Positions 18,701 through 30,276 of a stretch of DNA of 64,000 bases are shown piece after piece. Position numbers and translations under genes: made by a program. Numbering within the stretch: the first letter of the stretch is position 1; every line of letters starts with the position of its first letter. Where the stretch lies: positions 541,931 to 605,930 of the forward strand of contig JBBHKE010001948.1 of NCBI GenBank assembly GCA_037447655.1, in the 5' to 3' direction. The notes below the pieces were generated by a model that was not told the origin of the DNA, made no database searches, and was given only the letters and a program-made list of their open reading frames with translations. Origin of the DNA: Zygnema cylindricum. Taxonomy: Eukaryota > Streptophyta > Zygnematophyceae > Zygnematales > Zygnemataceae.

Positions 18701-21700
18701 TGTATATACGGTGTGGGAAAAACTATAGAATTGGGGAAAACACTTGAAAATTGCAAGGAAAATGCCGTGCTTTTGTATGTAGAAAGATACTCCGAATACG
18801 GTTAGTAGCGTTATTTTTTTTCTGCCACTTAAACCAACTTCTCTCCATTCACCCTTGTCTCATTTTCGTTTGGAGACCGCTAATCTGAAGGTAAGGATAT
18901 TACTTTTCTATCACAGGCATTGATTAATAATTTGGTAAGTCTGCACGTATAAAAATTAATATAAGTGGCGAAAAATACATAAAGACTAATTACTGTACAC
19001 AGTGTACATCAAAATACAGAAGACCGCAAAAATCTTGGAAAACCCAAGATATCCTAGGAAAATCTTAAAATTTACCATCCGCCTCCACAGGTTAAGAGCG
19101 TATGTTGAAATGTCACAAAAACTTGGAATTAAACTTCTCCAGTAAAAATCTGGTCAAAACTTTTAAAAAATCACTGAACATTAAATTGTGCAAAACGTTT
19201 GTTGGCCGTCAAATTATTGCCACACGTCAGAATTTGTTCAAAATTATATTCTGAATTATGCTCTTAAAACTTTGGGACAAATGAAAAAAATAAAGAAATT
19301 TATCATAACTCCCATAGTATGACAGTTTGGGTAAACGTAAGGAAGGACATCTTTACCTGTACCTAATAAGTAGTTTGTTTCACATGTGATTTTTAAGTGT
19401 TTTATCAGGCCCCACATACATAGCCTACAATCAATAGATATAAGCATCTCCTTGTTGGTTTTATTGTTGGTTATTGGTTATTTTCTTGTTATGTTTTGCA
19501 GCTCGTTTCAATTTTTTCCCTCTTGTATGTTTTCCTTTTCTTTCTACGAGTCTTCTATTTCTTTTCTGTATCCTTCCTCCTTCCACTGTCATTTCATCCG
19601 TTTCACATATTTTCTCACCCTCACTCGCTGTCCTCTCTTACTTGTCCACTCCGATCACTCACTCCTCCTTCCCTTCTCCTTCTGCTTCCCCCTCGCCCTC
19701 TCTCCCTCCACTTCTACCCACCCCAGTCGGCAGCGTGGATGCCAGCCTCCAAACTTATACGGTTCCAGATGGGTACAATGTCAGCTGTGACGTCATCTTC
19801 ACGACTTATGGTATCCCGCTTGCCACTTTTCTGTTACAAAATCCGGTGGGTTCTCCCTTTCTAAAACCACACAACGTGGAATTTTCTCAAATAAAAAATC
19901 GGAAATTTAAGATTTATCATAGGCTACACGTTGGAAAGTGGGCAAAAACAATGTGGAGTCCGGTTTGAAAAACTGAAGGCAGAGACATTCCAATAATGTT
20001 TAATGAATAATAAATTAAAAATGATACGGGATTAAATAGAAATGAATTACCACACCTTACAACGGGGCAATCTGGTTCGTATCGTTGGTTGAGAAGTTTT
20101 TGTACTAAAAAACGATATGGGATTAGCAAATTAAATTGAAGTAGTAAATGCATATCGAAACACCTCGGAATTTCTTTTCTCGTTTTTTTGACACGTTGCG
20201 AACATATGGTTTCCCTCATCCGTTTTATCATGAAATATAAAACTGTAATATTCCACATTTTCAAACGAACCTTTGGTTTTTTGCAAGCCCGCAATACAGT
20301 GGACTAGAGGTGTAATGGTACAGTAGTCTTTTGTGTAATTGAAAGCATAGTATACATAGTGGTTTTTCCTCTCTACGCTTTCTAAAACTTAAGTTTCTTT
20401 GTTGAATTCTAAAAATGGTATATGTTTTTGCTTTTTTTTTGGATTTCTTGGTTTTGCTCTTACACCCATGGAAGTCTAACTTAAACTTTTTTAATAAAAT
20501 AGAATAACGTCTAACCTACATCATTTCGTTGAACATCCTTCTTAATGCTTAACAATAAAAAATTGGTGATGTTTAAATCCTAGTCATTTTTTTTTATTTT
20601 AATTTTCATTAATATGGTTGTAATAAACTTGAATTTTCATCTTTGATAAATCAGTGCTTTTCTCAAAAACTTATTTGTATCAAAGTTATATTCCATTTGT
20701 ATGTTAGGATGTGTTAGATTGTTTCTCTAATCGATGAGAGGGATAGGGGTTTTATCGTACTCTTAAGCTTTCCATTTTAGTTAGAACTAAAATGATATAA
20801 AGGAATCAAAAGCAAAGAAGTGAAAACCCCATTCGTACAGCTCCCAAAACTGTCTTGCATAGGAATAATCCCATAACTCAAAACACGAATGGATCATTAA
20901 GATGTTGTCTTTGTGTATGAATTTGCCTATTTCTATTCGAATAATGAATAATGCTGTAAACTTTTTGGTTTATTACATGCTATATTTTACAGGTGCCATA
21001 ATTTCACTATGAAACTAGCGGTTCTATGACTTGATTTTTGTTTTCCAAGATTGACAGCATAAATTCTGAAAGAAAAAACCACAACAAAACGAAAAAAAAT
21101 AAAACCACACGAAAGATCACGTAAGATGTTTGAATGTACTACTTAGCTTTTTTTTTTTTTTTTTTTTTTTTTGTAATTATTTGTTACAAATCCAGAAATT
21201 CAAACATCCTACGTTACAAATTTGACATAAGCCGTATACCATTTTCCATGTCAGGATCTGAACTGTAACGATTCTCTCCCACTCCCTCCTTCGACGGTAG
21301 TCAATGTGACTAACTTCCAAAACTGCTCCATTATCTATGCGGTCAACGAGGTATCTCTCTCTCCTCTCCCTCTCCCTCTCCCTTCTGTCCCTTATGATCC
21401 CTGTCACTCATTTCTTCTTGCGCTGTATACAACTAGTTTCCCCTCTAATTCTCTCTCTCGCACACATATGTCTCTCCCTCCTCTCTTCCCACCCAGGGTG
21501 ACACTTGTGCTTCTATTGCCGGAATCTTCTCCATCTCCTCCCTCTCTGGACCTGACTCCCCCAATCCGGACCTCAACTGCTCCTCATTGCAACCTTTCCA
21601 ACAGGTTAAGCACAAACATTCTTATACAAAAGCTTGCAGAATGCATCTCTTAAAAAAACGAACTCTAAAAGGCTTATTTAACTATTATAAAACCACCTCA

Positions 21701-23002
21701 AAAATGGAACTGTCTCTCCCAAATGTTTGGATGGGTTACAGAAAAACTGAAGAGATAGATAACCAGAAAATTTGAATGAATCCACATTGCCTTTGGTGAA
21801 ACAACACAAAATGGACAATTAATGGGTTCACATTGACTTTTTTTATAATTTTTGTTTTAAATTTCTGAACATTTTGCCTTCAAATTGAAAGTAAGAATAT
21901 CTAAAAACGAGGTTTCAATGAATTCCATGAACATAATCATTACTATCGACGATAAATATTGATCAACCACAGCTCAAAATCTTCTAAACGCTAAAGTTTC
22001 AACAAGAAAAAAGTGATATCAAGTGTCTGGTCAAGTTGAATATTATAGATGCTGTAAATAGAATTAGAAATGAAAGATAAGAATGAAAACCGAAGCTTGA
22101 AATCTGAAGTACAATTCCCCTGAAATACACAAAAAAGTTGACCATTTTCCCTTTTTTAAATCAAATGGACTCGCTGAATCTACTTCAAATTCGGTGAGAA
22201 AACTTGTTCTGGAAGTTACCTTATCTTATCTAAATCTGTACTCTGTTTTTTTTTTTTTTTTTTTCAGGTCTGTGCTGTAAGAGGACCTCTGGAGTATCCA
22301 GGGCCATGTACAAAACCCTATGGTGTGAGATCCAACGAGAGTTGTTATTCCATTGTGATGAATAATATGAATGGAGAGGTGAAAAAGTTTTACTTTTTAA
22401 ATCCGGGAGTTTACTGTGGTCGAATTCAACTCTCTGCGAGTGGTAGTACTTCTCTTGGACAACAGGTAAATTATGGTGAATACGTGGTTAATTTTTTTGA
22501 ACGCATGATTAGTTTTCGGCTACGATGTGTTTGGCTAGCTAAACTTGGGGTTTAACGGGTATGGCTAGCTTCAGCTTAGCTTAAGGTTCAAGATGCATTG
22601 AGTTTTTGTGGAGTATTGATTTTTATCTTTTTTTTTATAAGCTTTTCCCTCTTATGCTCCCTCGTCGTCTCCTTTCTATTTCCCATTCTGTAATCCTCTC
22701 CCTCACCTTTCCTTCGCGCTCCAACTACCTTACCCTCTTCATCTCTTTTGCTTACTTCCTCAATGTACTTCCCTTTGTTCCTCCTGCCCCTTTTCTATCC
22801 TTCTCCCACTTCTTCCCCCCTCCCCCAATTTTTCCAACGAAATTGTCTTGTCTTCAAAATAATATTCTGGTTGTGGTACAAATGGTCGTAGGTTTGCCTC
22901 GAAGCGGAAGACTTTGGAGCCAATCAAGCGAAATGCAAAGGAAAAGCGATCATATTTTCAAAATCTGCCACGTGCAAATCTTTGGCAAAATGCTATATTT
23001 GA
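12947..23002 (+). CDS. papain-family cysteine protease with two EGF-like and three LysM modules (multi-exon)
   Basis: Eleven exons join with consistent phases: 12947-13135, 13645-13940, 15466-15606, 16526-16742, 16934-17119, 18245-18388, 19727-19845, 21255-21350, 21497-21604, 22268-22465 and 22892-23002 (TGA). Together they encode about 600 residues: a C1A protease domain, two six-Cys EGF-like modules and three LysM-like modules. Every junction is GT-AG and keeps the frame. The N-terminus is not certain, since the exon at 12947 needs a phase-1 donor from upstream. An ATG at 12922 opens the same frame but would give no signal peptide. The usual I29 inhibitory propeptide is not visible. By family knowledge, C1A enzymes cut peptide bonds through a Cys-His thiolate pair, EGF modules are extracellular spacers, and LysM binds N-acetylglucosamine polymers such as chitin or peptidoglycan. 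A secreted or wall-associated protease is inferred. Confidence 0.85.
15466..16742 (+). CDS. protease exons 3-4: C-terminal lobe with catalytic His and Asn
   Basis: Exon 15466-15606 (141 nt, phase 0 to 0) encodes VPVNTLKIDAFEQVQLNGW then LALQQQPTIVYIEASYDAFL, the papain VPxN...ALxxQPVSVAIEA segment. Exon 16526-16742 gives GIFDNEFCFSNGVNHVVVVV GYD with the catalytic His, then PFWIIRNSWGSKWGENGYM with the catalytic Asn, and the late disulfide segment AGICGINSIP. It ends in phase 1. All four papain active-site residues are present once these exons are added to the two before, so the enzyme could be active. Confidence 0.9.
16934..18388 (+). CDS. two EGF-like exons after the protease domain
   Basis: Exon 16934-17119 encodes GDPCNLLGYS...NPCGSGICIPTG...NICKCANGFTAV...TCAPG. 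Exon 18245-18388 encodes SPCTFSSNNPCGVGACVD...YSCICPMGYISN...LTCVPG. Each has six cysteines in EGF-like spacing with the C-x-C...G-(F/Y) signature, and each is a symmetrical phase 1-1 exon, the usual form for shuffled extracellular modules. Between the exons is a 1.1-kb intron without coding signal. By family knowledge EGF modules are disulfide-bonded extracellular spacers or protein-binding units. Confidence 0.8.
19727..23002 (+). CDS. five exons encoding three LysM-like modules and the C-terminus
   Basis: Exon 19727-19845 has TYTVPDGYNVSCDVIFTTYG...LLQNP and continues in 21255-21350 with DLNCNDSLPLPPSTVVNV, together one LysM. The same exon then starts the second LysM (NCSIIYAVNE), completed by 21497-21604 (GDTCASIAGIFSISSLSG, NPDLNCSSLQPFQQ). 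Exon 22268-22465 holds the third (KPYGVRSNESCYSIVMNNMN, FYFLNPGVYCGRIQLS). The last exon, 22892-23002, adds a Cys-rich tail (CKGKAIIFSKSATCKSLAKC YI) and TGA. The (Y)xVxxGDTCxSI...NPxLNC pattern is the LysM signature with its CxC-type disulfides. Introns split each of the first two LysM modules at equivalent sites in phase 0. The acceptor at 22891 (GGTCGTAG) has a weaker pyrimidine tract than the rest. Confidence 0.82.
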
Positions 23003-23867
23003 CATCTTGGAGGTCGTTATTGCTTTTGACTTTGGAGGAAGACAAGAGAGAAAAGTTATTAGCCGGATATGGTGGTATACTGGAATGCTACAGATTACAA
23101 AACCAAGGTTGGAAGGTTTTGCGTGGTCCTGATGAGATATAATCTAGGGTTGCGTGATGTGATTTTGCTAAGGTCAAAAAAACAGAAAAGATGTTGTTTG
23201 TGAAAGTTAACGTCAACCATTCGAGTGACCAGGAAGGATTGCTGCAGCTACGAACAGAAAAACTTAGCACCGAAAATCACTTAAGACATCATGGATGAAT
23301 CACAACAGTAGGAAGAACAATACACAGTGAGAGGGGAGGAATTTGCAACAGGATCAAATGGAGAGAGGTGGTTTCAGTTCAACTTTCATAGTCAATTAGA
23401 GTAAAGGGTCCAACAAAACGACACACTAGATGAACTTTGAAGTTCAAAGCACAATGTATATTGCACAGTTCTCTTTCCTCGAAATAAGTTGGTTTTCTTC
23501 TTTGTACATTTTTGAGTTAAAACAAAATTTTCGTTTCTACACTCTTTTTTGTACTCTTTACCTAAGTACGACAATTATTATACAATCTACTGGTAGTCCA
23601 ACCATGTAATACCGCCAATGCATTTTCCATCACTAACCATCGCACACACTAACATAGTCGCACAATAACGCTCATACCGATCTTACGTCTTTCTACAATA
23701 CACAACTTTTTTTTTGTTTGAGCCGGTGTATCCCACGATATCGATGTGGCCCGACAAAAACATCAATGTCTGATATCGTCCAAAATCGTCAATTTCAATA
23801 CAACCTCGAATTTGTGGCCTCTTAATCATTGACTTCGTTAGGATTAATACTGAGCACTCAGTGACAG
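23003..23867. other. 3' flank of the protease gene; nothing recognised
   Basis: No domain or repeat is recognised. Open frames are short and change frame often. No canonical AATAAA was seen close to the stop. Confidence 0.4.
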
Positions 23868-23959
23868 TAGCGACAACACGATCTTGTCGCTAAAGCAATG
23901 ATGACCAGCGATAAAGTGGCATCGTTGCTAAATTAGCGACGAAGTGGTTTCGTCGCTAA
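23868..23959. repeat. cluster of short perfect hairpins with TAGCGAC stems
   Basis: Two perfect inverted repeats: TAGCGACAA/TTGTCGCTA (23868-23892, 9-bp stem, 7-nt loop) and TTAGCGACGAA/TTCGTCGCTAA (23933-23959, 11-bp stem, 5-nt loop). Between them is a third, imperfect copy (CAGCGAT...ATCGTTGCTA, about 23907-23930). The shared stem suggests repeated copies of one palindromic unit, as in ends or sub-terminal arrays of some DNA transposons. Confidence 0.6.
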
Positions 23960-25085
23960 GGGTGGTCTTCCATTAGAGGAAAAGTGGGGTTGTTTAATGG
24001 ATGTCGTACGATTTGATACAACTTTGTTAAAAAAAAAATTTGTTGGCAGACGAAACATGTTTACTAGATGGCTGCCAGGATGCTCCAATATTATAGGCGT
24101 AATATTCGACCGTTGGATATTTCACTTTTTTAGATTCGCGAAGCAATCGCGCAAATTATCGAGTGTGAAAAAACTCTCCTCGCGAGTAGAATTGCTTCAC
24201 ATTGGTCGCGTACCATTGGTACACGTGAAAAAGAAAAAAAAATCCACCTCGAACCTGCGATAAGACACGTACACGTCCTACATACCATGTGCCTTTCGCC
24301 ATGCTGGATGAAGGTTCCGACGACCGGCCCACCAAAAGCACCATCCACTTGTTATCCACTATCCACAATTATCCACGCCTTTTCTGTATTCAAATTTCCA
24401 TTTCCAAATTTAAAATTTGTCTTTTTGTATTCAAAATTCCATTGCCAAGTTCAAAATTCAAATTTTGTAGCAAACATTTAGATGAATTCAAAATTTTAAA
24501 ACCAAAAATAAGATTAGGGTTGCCAACATTAGAGGTTGTCTACCTATATAATGAAAACAAGATGGAATATATTACACAAAGAAGCAAGTGGTGCATCTTG
24601 ATTGAAGTTTTTGAAATACTTTCTTTGTAAACTTTTTTATTTATACTACGATGTCTTTCTTCATAGTTTTACACAATTATATAAGTCAATGCGCACCCAA
24701 CTTGAAAACATATCAAATCTAACACAGCGAAACTTAGTTTGTACGAACCACTGAGCAGAAAGCATTGGGAGAGGCATAGAAACAAACAAATAGATTAGAC
24801 AAGTTTAGGCAGCTTGAGAAATGTAGTTATAGTCAACGGGCCACAAGGCGTCAGGTAAAGTGAGCCCCGATTGGAATAGAAATTGTTCCTACGAAATATC
24901 TCTAATAAAGATGCATTCTCCTTCTATGTTTTATGATAAAAATCTTAATTAAGAATGTACAAAAGAGTTGTGATCTAATAAAGTTGATGCTCTTCTATGA
25001 ATCCTGAGAGTATTCTGAGTCTGAGAGTGATTTGCATGACATTTCCATGAGATGAATGTTCTAAGTGCCTCATGCACTTTATATC
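23960..25085. other. no gene recognised; AT-rich
   Basis: No coding signal stands out. The stretch 24380-24480 is rich in short TTCAAAATT-like words. The decayed Copia-B starts abruptly at about 25090, and no 5' LTR or gag was found here. Confidence 0.4.
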
Positions 25086-25089
25086 TTTA

Positions 25090-27802
25090 TGCCGAGGATG
25101 TAGCAAAGGACGTCAAATTCGGAAATCCCATCCGAATAAAGACATCAAGCATCAAGCTTAAAGTCCTTTGGAGGTTGTCCACATCGATCTTTGTGGAAAT
25201 ATTAAACCCGAGACAATTGGAGGTAACAAATATTCAATGGTGATTGTTGATGACTTTTCCCGGAAGTCATGGGTGTATTTATTGAAAAAGAAATCGGATG
25301 CATTTAAAAAATTTAAAAAATGGCATGTGATGGCCGAAAGGCAAATTGATAAGAAGCTTAAGTCCATTCGTTCGGACAATGGAGGGGAGTTTGTTGTTTT
25401 TGAGGGGTATTGTAAGGATTGGGGTATAAGGCATCAATTCACGGCGCCTTATTCTCCGGAGTCAAACGGAGTGGCCGAGAGGAAGAATCGTACCTTACTA
25501 GAAATGGTCTATGCGATGGTTCATAGCTCTGGACGAGAGATGTTTTTGTAGGGAGATGCGATTCTTACGGCGAATTATATTTGTAACCAAACACTCACTT
25601 CTATTTCTGGAAGTAAAACACCGGAGGAGTTATGGAGTGGGAGCAAGCCCACGGTTCATCATTTGAGAATTTGGGGATGTCATGCTACAGTTTATGTGGA
25701 ATCAATTAAGAGGAAAAGGAAATTTGCACCAAGGTGTTGGCCGAGAATTTTTGTTGGTTATAGTGCGAAGGGGAATTTGTACTGAGTTTATGATCCGGCT
25801 CGTCACACCGTGGAGGAATCTCGGAATGTGGATTTTCATGAGGATCTCAAATCCGCCATGAATTCCGTAGGGAAATTTAAAGAGAATTTGGATTTTTATG
25901 AGGAGAGTGAAATTGAGAATTTTCCGTTCATTGGGGATTCGGAATCCGATGAGGAACAGAATGTAAAAAGTCAGAAACAAAAATTGGGGAAATCGGTTGA
26001 AGTTGAATTTGAAATTAAGAGTAACACATCTTTGGATTCCCGAAACCCTTCGAACATTCGAAAATCTCAAAGCTCTAAATCGAGTTCTAAATCGAGTGAG
26101 AAGGAAATTGAAATTGAATCCGAGGAAGAGAAAGAGGAGAAAGAGGAGGAGGAAGTTCTTAGAAGGAGCTCTCGGAGTACAAAAGGGAAGAAACTGGAGA
26201 AACTCACTTACAATCGAAAAGGGGAAATGCATCGAATTCTCATTATTTTCTTTCTGATGCTAAAGAGACGGAGTTTCTTTTGTAGCAATCACTTACGTAA
26301 AATATGATTGGCGACCCTCAATCTTATGTCGAGGCAAGGAGGTTGACCGATTGGGAGAGTAAGTGGAAACCGGCGTGGAAGAAATAATTTAAATCGGTGG
26401 TTGATAATCGAACTTTTGAGGAAGTAAAATTACCGGTGGGGAAAAAGGCGATTGATGCAAAGTGGGTATTTAAGACGAACACTGGAGCTTCGAGTGAAAT
26501 TATTAAGTAGAAGGCGAGGCTTGTTTGTAAGGACTTCCAACAACGTTAGGGAATTGATTTTAAGGAGACTTATGCTCCCGTGGTGAAGTTCGACTCACTA
26601 CGGATTATTATTGCACTTGCAGCAATGCCCATCAAATGGACGTGGAAACTTCGTTTTTAAATGGTGAGTTGGAGGAAGAGGTATACATGAAGGTACTGGA
26701 AGGTGTGTCTACTTTGCAGGAATGAAATGTATGGAGTTTGTGGGAGTCATTATATGGTTTGAAATAGGCGCCGCACACGTGGTATTTAAGACTTCATCAA
26801 GTACTATTGAAATTCGGATTTGTACGGACTACGTCCGATTGTGGAGTTTATGTGAAAGGTGAAGGAGTTGACCGAATCATCTTTTATGTTTATGTGGATG
26901 ATTTCTTGATGGCATGCGACAAGTTGGATCGCATTAATGAGTTGAAACATTACCTTGGATTACATTTCAACGTAACGGATCTTGGAGAGGAAAGATATAT
27001 TTTGGGGATTGAAGTGATACGCGACAAAGAGGGGAACAATAAATTGAGTCAAGCTCAATATTATAAGGAAATTATGGAGAGATTTGGTATGAGTGACGCG
27101 AAACCGCTTTCGACGCCGTTGGATGCAAATTTATACATTCGCAAGTTTGAGGAAGAAGATTCTATCGACTTACCATATCAAGAGGCAATTGGTTCCCTTA
27201 TGTACCTTAGCGTTGGTACTCGTCCAGATATTTCGACCGCGTTTTTCATCGTCAGCCGTTATTGTCACAAGCCAAAAAAGGCGCATTGGGAAACCGTACG
27301 ACGTATATTTTGATATTTGGTTGGAACGATTGATCTTGGACTTATGTTTACTTCAAACAATAATTTTTAGGATTGTGTTGGTTATTCTGACGCGGATTGG
27401 GGCGGCAATTTTGATTCGAGTAAATCCACGTCAGGGTAAGCATTTATTTTTGGAGGAGCCGCAATCTCGTGGAGTTCTAGGCTACGACCTACGGTTGCGT
27501 TGAGTTCCACAGAATCTGAGTATATGGCTGCATATCATGCATCTAAGGCTTCGATTTGGATTAACGAAATGTTAAGTGAGTTGAGCATTCCTATTGGTTG
27601 TATGACGATTTATTCTGACAGCATGAGTTTGATGGCGTTGGCGAAAAATCTTGTGTTTCGCAAAAGGACGAAACACATCAGGATCCAATGGCATTTTGTA
27701 ATAGATTTGGTTACGAGGAACGAGATTGTACTTGCGTACGTACCAACAAAAGAGGAGGTGGCAGAGTTTCTCATGAAAGCAACTACGCATTATGTATTTT
27801 AG
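25090..27802 (+). pseudogene. Copia-B polyprotein remnant: integrase, reverse transcriptase, RNase H
   Basis: The plus-strand sequence starts within the integrase zinc region (CRGCSKGRQIRKSHPNKDIK), then shows HIDLCGNIKP, DDFSRKSWVYLL, IRSDNGGEFVVF and NGVAERKNRTLLEM. It continues through the acidic linker, the TAG at 26283, and reverse transcriptase landmarks (YVDDFLMACDK near 26893, GTRPDISTA). It ends in RNase H (MSSTESEYMAAYHASKASIW, YSDSMSLMAL, HIRIQWHFV). Many TAG/TAA codons and several frameshifts break it (for example near 25550, 26385, 26507, 26548 and 26766). It is clearly a sister of Copia-A by motif wording (VRTTSDxGVYVKGEGxxxII F). The 5' half with Gag and protease is absent. Confidence 0.92.
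26283..26291 (+). promoter_or_regulatory. in-frame TAG CAA TCA in Copia-B
   Basis: The frame SNSHYFLSDAKETEFLL stops at TAG and continues CAA TCA into IGDPQSYVEARRL. This is exactly where Copia-A has TAG CAA CTA. Both fit TAG CAR YYA. Conservation of stop and context in two diverged elements argues against chance mutation, although Copia-B also has unrelated stops nearby. Confidence 0.65.
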
Positions 27803-27865
27803 AGGGGGCGACCAAAACTTGGATTATTTTGAAGAGTTTGGCGATTACGACAATAAGAAGAGGAT

Positions 27866-28500
27866 TGTTGGGATATTGTCGTTTTGCGGTATTTCCGCGA
27901 AGCGTCATACAAACATTTGTTTGCTTGACGTGAAGTGTCGCATCATCATACAAAAAGTACTACGTCGTTTCGCGACGGTACTTTTGATATCCGCGAACGA
28001 AATGTTCTATTTCGTTTCGCGTCACTTTATGTTTTCGTGCGCAGGTGTTTCAATTTGCGTGCAGGTGTGTTCGTGGACGACATGTGTTAAGTCAATGTTT
28101 GGAGTTAGTCGTTTCTAAGGAAGAAAGCGCGTGCTACTTTCTTCGTGGAAACGTCCTTGCAGTGTGCACAGTCATCTAGGGAACGACTTTGTCGCTACGC
28201 TAAGTTTTGCTTGTCTTACCTTGTTGTCTTTTAGTGCAGAGTAGCGAGTATATAGGCAGCAATGTACATGTGCAGAGTATTCAATCTTATATGATTGAAT
28301 CATAGAGGATTAATCTTAAAGTAAGAGATTATTTAAAGAGGAGAGAGAAGAGAGAGAAGAGAGAAGAGAGATGATGTAAAGAGGCTTCGGCCAAGAATAC
28401 TTATAAATCTTTTTGGTTGAATATTCCTCTTGTCTTTTATGAGCTTCCGCGGTGTAAATGATTTATTTTTTAATGAATTATTAATAGTAAATGTCGTTTG
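27866..28500 (+). repeat. probable 3' LTR of Copia-B
   Basis: This follows RNase H and a purine-rich GAAGAGGAT run, and starts TGTTGGGATATTG, similar to the Copia-A LTR start TGTTAGGACATTTG. It keeps scattered matches in order, such as CGTTTCGCGTCAC, AGGCTTCGGCCAAGAATA and GAGCTTCCGCGGTGTAA, the last two resembling AAGCTTCGGTGTAA and GCTTCCGC in Copia-A. The right end is uncertain, and no second copy was found upstream. Confidence 0.55.
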
Positions 28501-28529
28501 CTTAAGATCCTATAAGCCCCACATCTAAT

Positions 28530-29322
28530 TACAATCAGTGGACGGAGAGCGAGGTGTTGAAGTTGATTTTTGACAAAGTTCAAGAAATACAACATGAGAA
28601 GATGGAGGAAAACCTCAATGATATTAGTGCAAGCCCCCCATCTAATAACAATCAATGGACAGAGAGCAAGGCTTTGAAGTATATTTCCAACAAAATTCAA
28701 GAAATACAACATGAGAAGACGAACGACCCATATGCCACACATCTATAGTCCTAGGAAAATTGGAGACTCATTAGCCTCCAATTCGAACAACAAGGTGTGT
28801 TGAAACCCTTTATTCGTTGTTAGCAAAAATGAGGAATCTCAATGAAGACATATCACCCACTCACGTGAGGGATACGATTTCACTTAGCCAAGGAGGGTCT
28901 ACCACGGTTGAGGGAAACGGTAGTGTATCCAAAAGTTAACTTTTTAATGATACACCGACTAACTTACCAACATCCGAAAACATTTACAGCAACACTAGTG
29001 GAAAACATAAGAGAAACGGTAATTTGTGCATGATTGAGTGAATTTACGCAAACAGAGTACGATCATTCGATCTTACTGGGTTTTGAGAAATATCACAAGA
29101 AATACATCAAATGTCCGTAACACAAACGAAAGAGACGATCAACACATTTGGGGAATTGCTTACTGCGAATTGGGAGAGTAACAAACGTCGTTGTCAAGAA
29201 GATGATGAAACGTCGTTGTCAAGAAGATGATGAAAGAAGACTTCGTCTGATCAATGCCGCATGTAAGATCGCAGAAAAGAAGGGTGGTGATGACAGTAGC
29301 GCATCCTATCATCCATGAAATT
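28530..29322 (+). pseudogene. decayed Myb/SANT-like reading frame
   Basis: Pieces in changing frames resemble a trihelix or Myb/SANT DNA-binding domain of the kind found in ORF1 of PIF/Harbinger transposons: NNQWTESKALKYISNKIQEI, then WRLISLQFEQQGVLKP and RC-x-QK with a TGA where a Trp is expected. It continues with a Thr/Ser-rich linker and a C-terminal piece (TFGELLTANWESNKRRCQED, then LRLINAACKIAEKKGGDDS). The first helix region is present twice (about 28533-28610 and 28635-28725, roughly 115-nt offset). A 25-nt tandem duplication at 29184-29233 shifts the frame. The Myb assignment is by motif wording only. Confidence 0.4.
29184..29233. repeat. 25-nt perfect tandem duplication
   Basis: AACGTCGTTGTCAAGAAGAT plus GATGA is present twice in direct succession (29184-29208 and 29209-29233). 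As 25 is not a multiple of three, it disrupts the reading frame of the Myb/SANT-like remnant. Confidence 0.85.
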
Positions 29323-29329
29323 AGTAAAG

Positions 29330-30271
29330 TATGAGGGAAAAATATGTTGCATTGTTTCTTTAGGTGGTAAGTGCTTGTTGATTTTCAGTTTATATTGATT
29401 AGTTCAATTTGTTATTTTTTTGTTTATTTTTCTTTCTCTTGTTTGAATGAACACGAAAGAGCGCACAAGGCGATATTTCGATTTACTTTTTTCTTGTAGA
29501 ATTATATTGGTTGTTCTCGGTGTTTTTTATAATAATTTCAATTTATAGGTTTACATCCATCCTTTTTACTTATGCTACGAGGTGCTGGACAAAATTAGCA
29601 AAAACATAAAAAATGGTAGCTTTTATACAAAATTATTTCTTTTACTTTTGTTGTTACTTAATTATGAAGATGTTTATATTTTGTTTACAATTTGTTGATG
29701 TTTTATGATTTGGATTGAGTTTTTATTTATCTACTTTCTATTATTTATACAGCTATGTCTTTCATTTACACAAAATTATTTCTTAATCCTCCAAAAACTA
29801 TTTTTTACATTTACGGTTATGCATTATATTTTTACAACTATTTCATTTGGTATTATTTATTAGTTATATGCAATCGTATACATATACAGTACTATATTTT
29901 ATATATGCCGCATTATAAATGTATACGATGTTGTATTATATTTAGTTTATACGTCATTGTATACATATTCAATACTGTTTTTTGTTGTATTTATATGGTA
30001 CTATTAACTTGGTACCATATTTTATTTATGCAACATTTTAAATTTAAAAAATACTGAATTTTATTTATAATTTTGGTTGTTTTTTTATAAAATCCGGTCA
30101 CTCAGAACACTTGAGTAAGAGAGACTTTAGACTTAAGAATATTTTTGAATGTGTAAGTTATAAATGTACTGAATTTAGTATGGCAGTCCGACACATGTTA
30201 ACAAGACATTAATTTAGAAATGAAGGTTTGCATACTATCAATTTGAAGACGTCAGATTTATATCCGATGAT
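29330..30271. other. AT-rich sequence without recognised features
   Basis: Long T-rich and TATAC-rich stretches (for example 29860-30000, with repeated GTATAC/ATATAC words). The open frame at 29755-30057 is Tyr/Phe/Ile-rich low-complexity sequence and is not believed to be a gene. Confidence 0.5.
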
Positions 30272-30276
30272 ACATA

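Noticed and set aside
24289-24630. 113-codon plus-strand frame
   Set aside because: Rich in Lys/Phe/Ile from AT-rich repeated TTCAAAATT words; no recognisable domain or start context.
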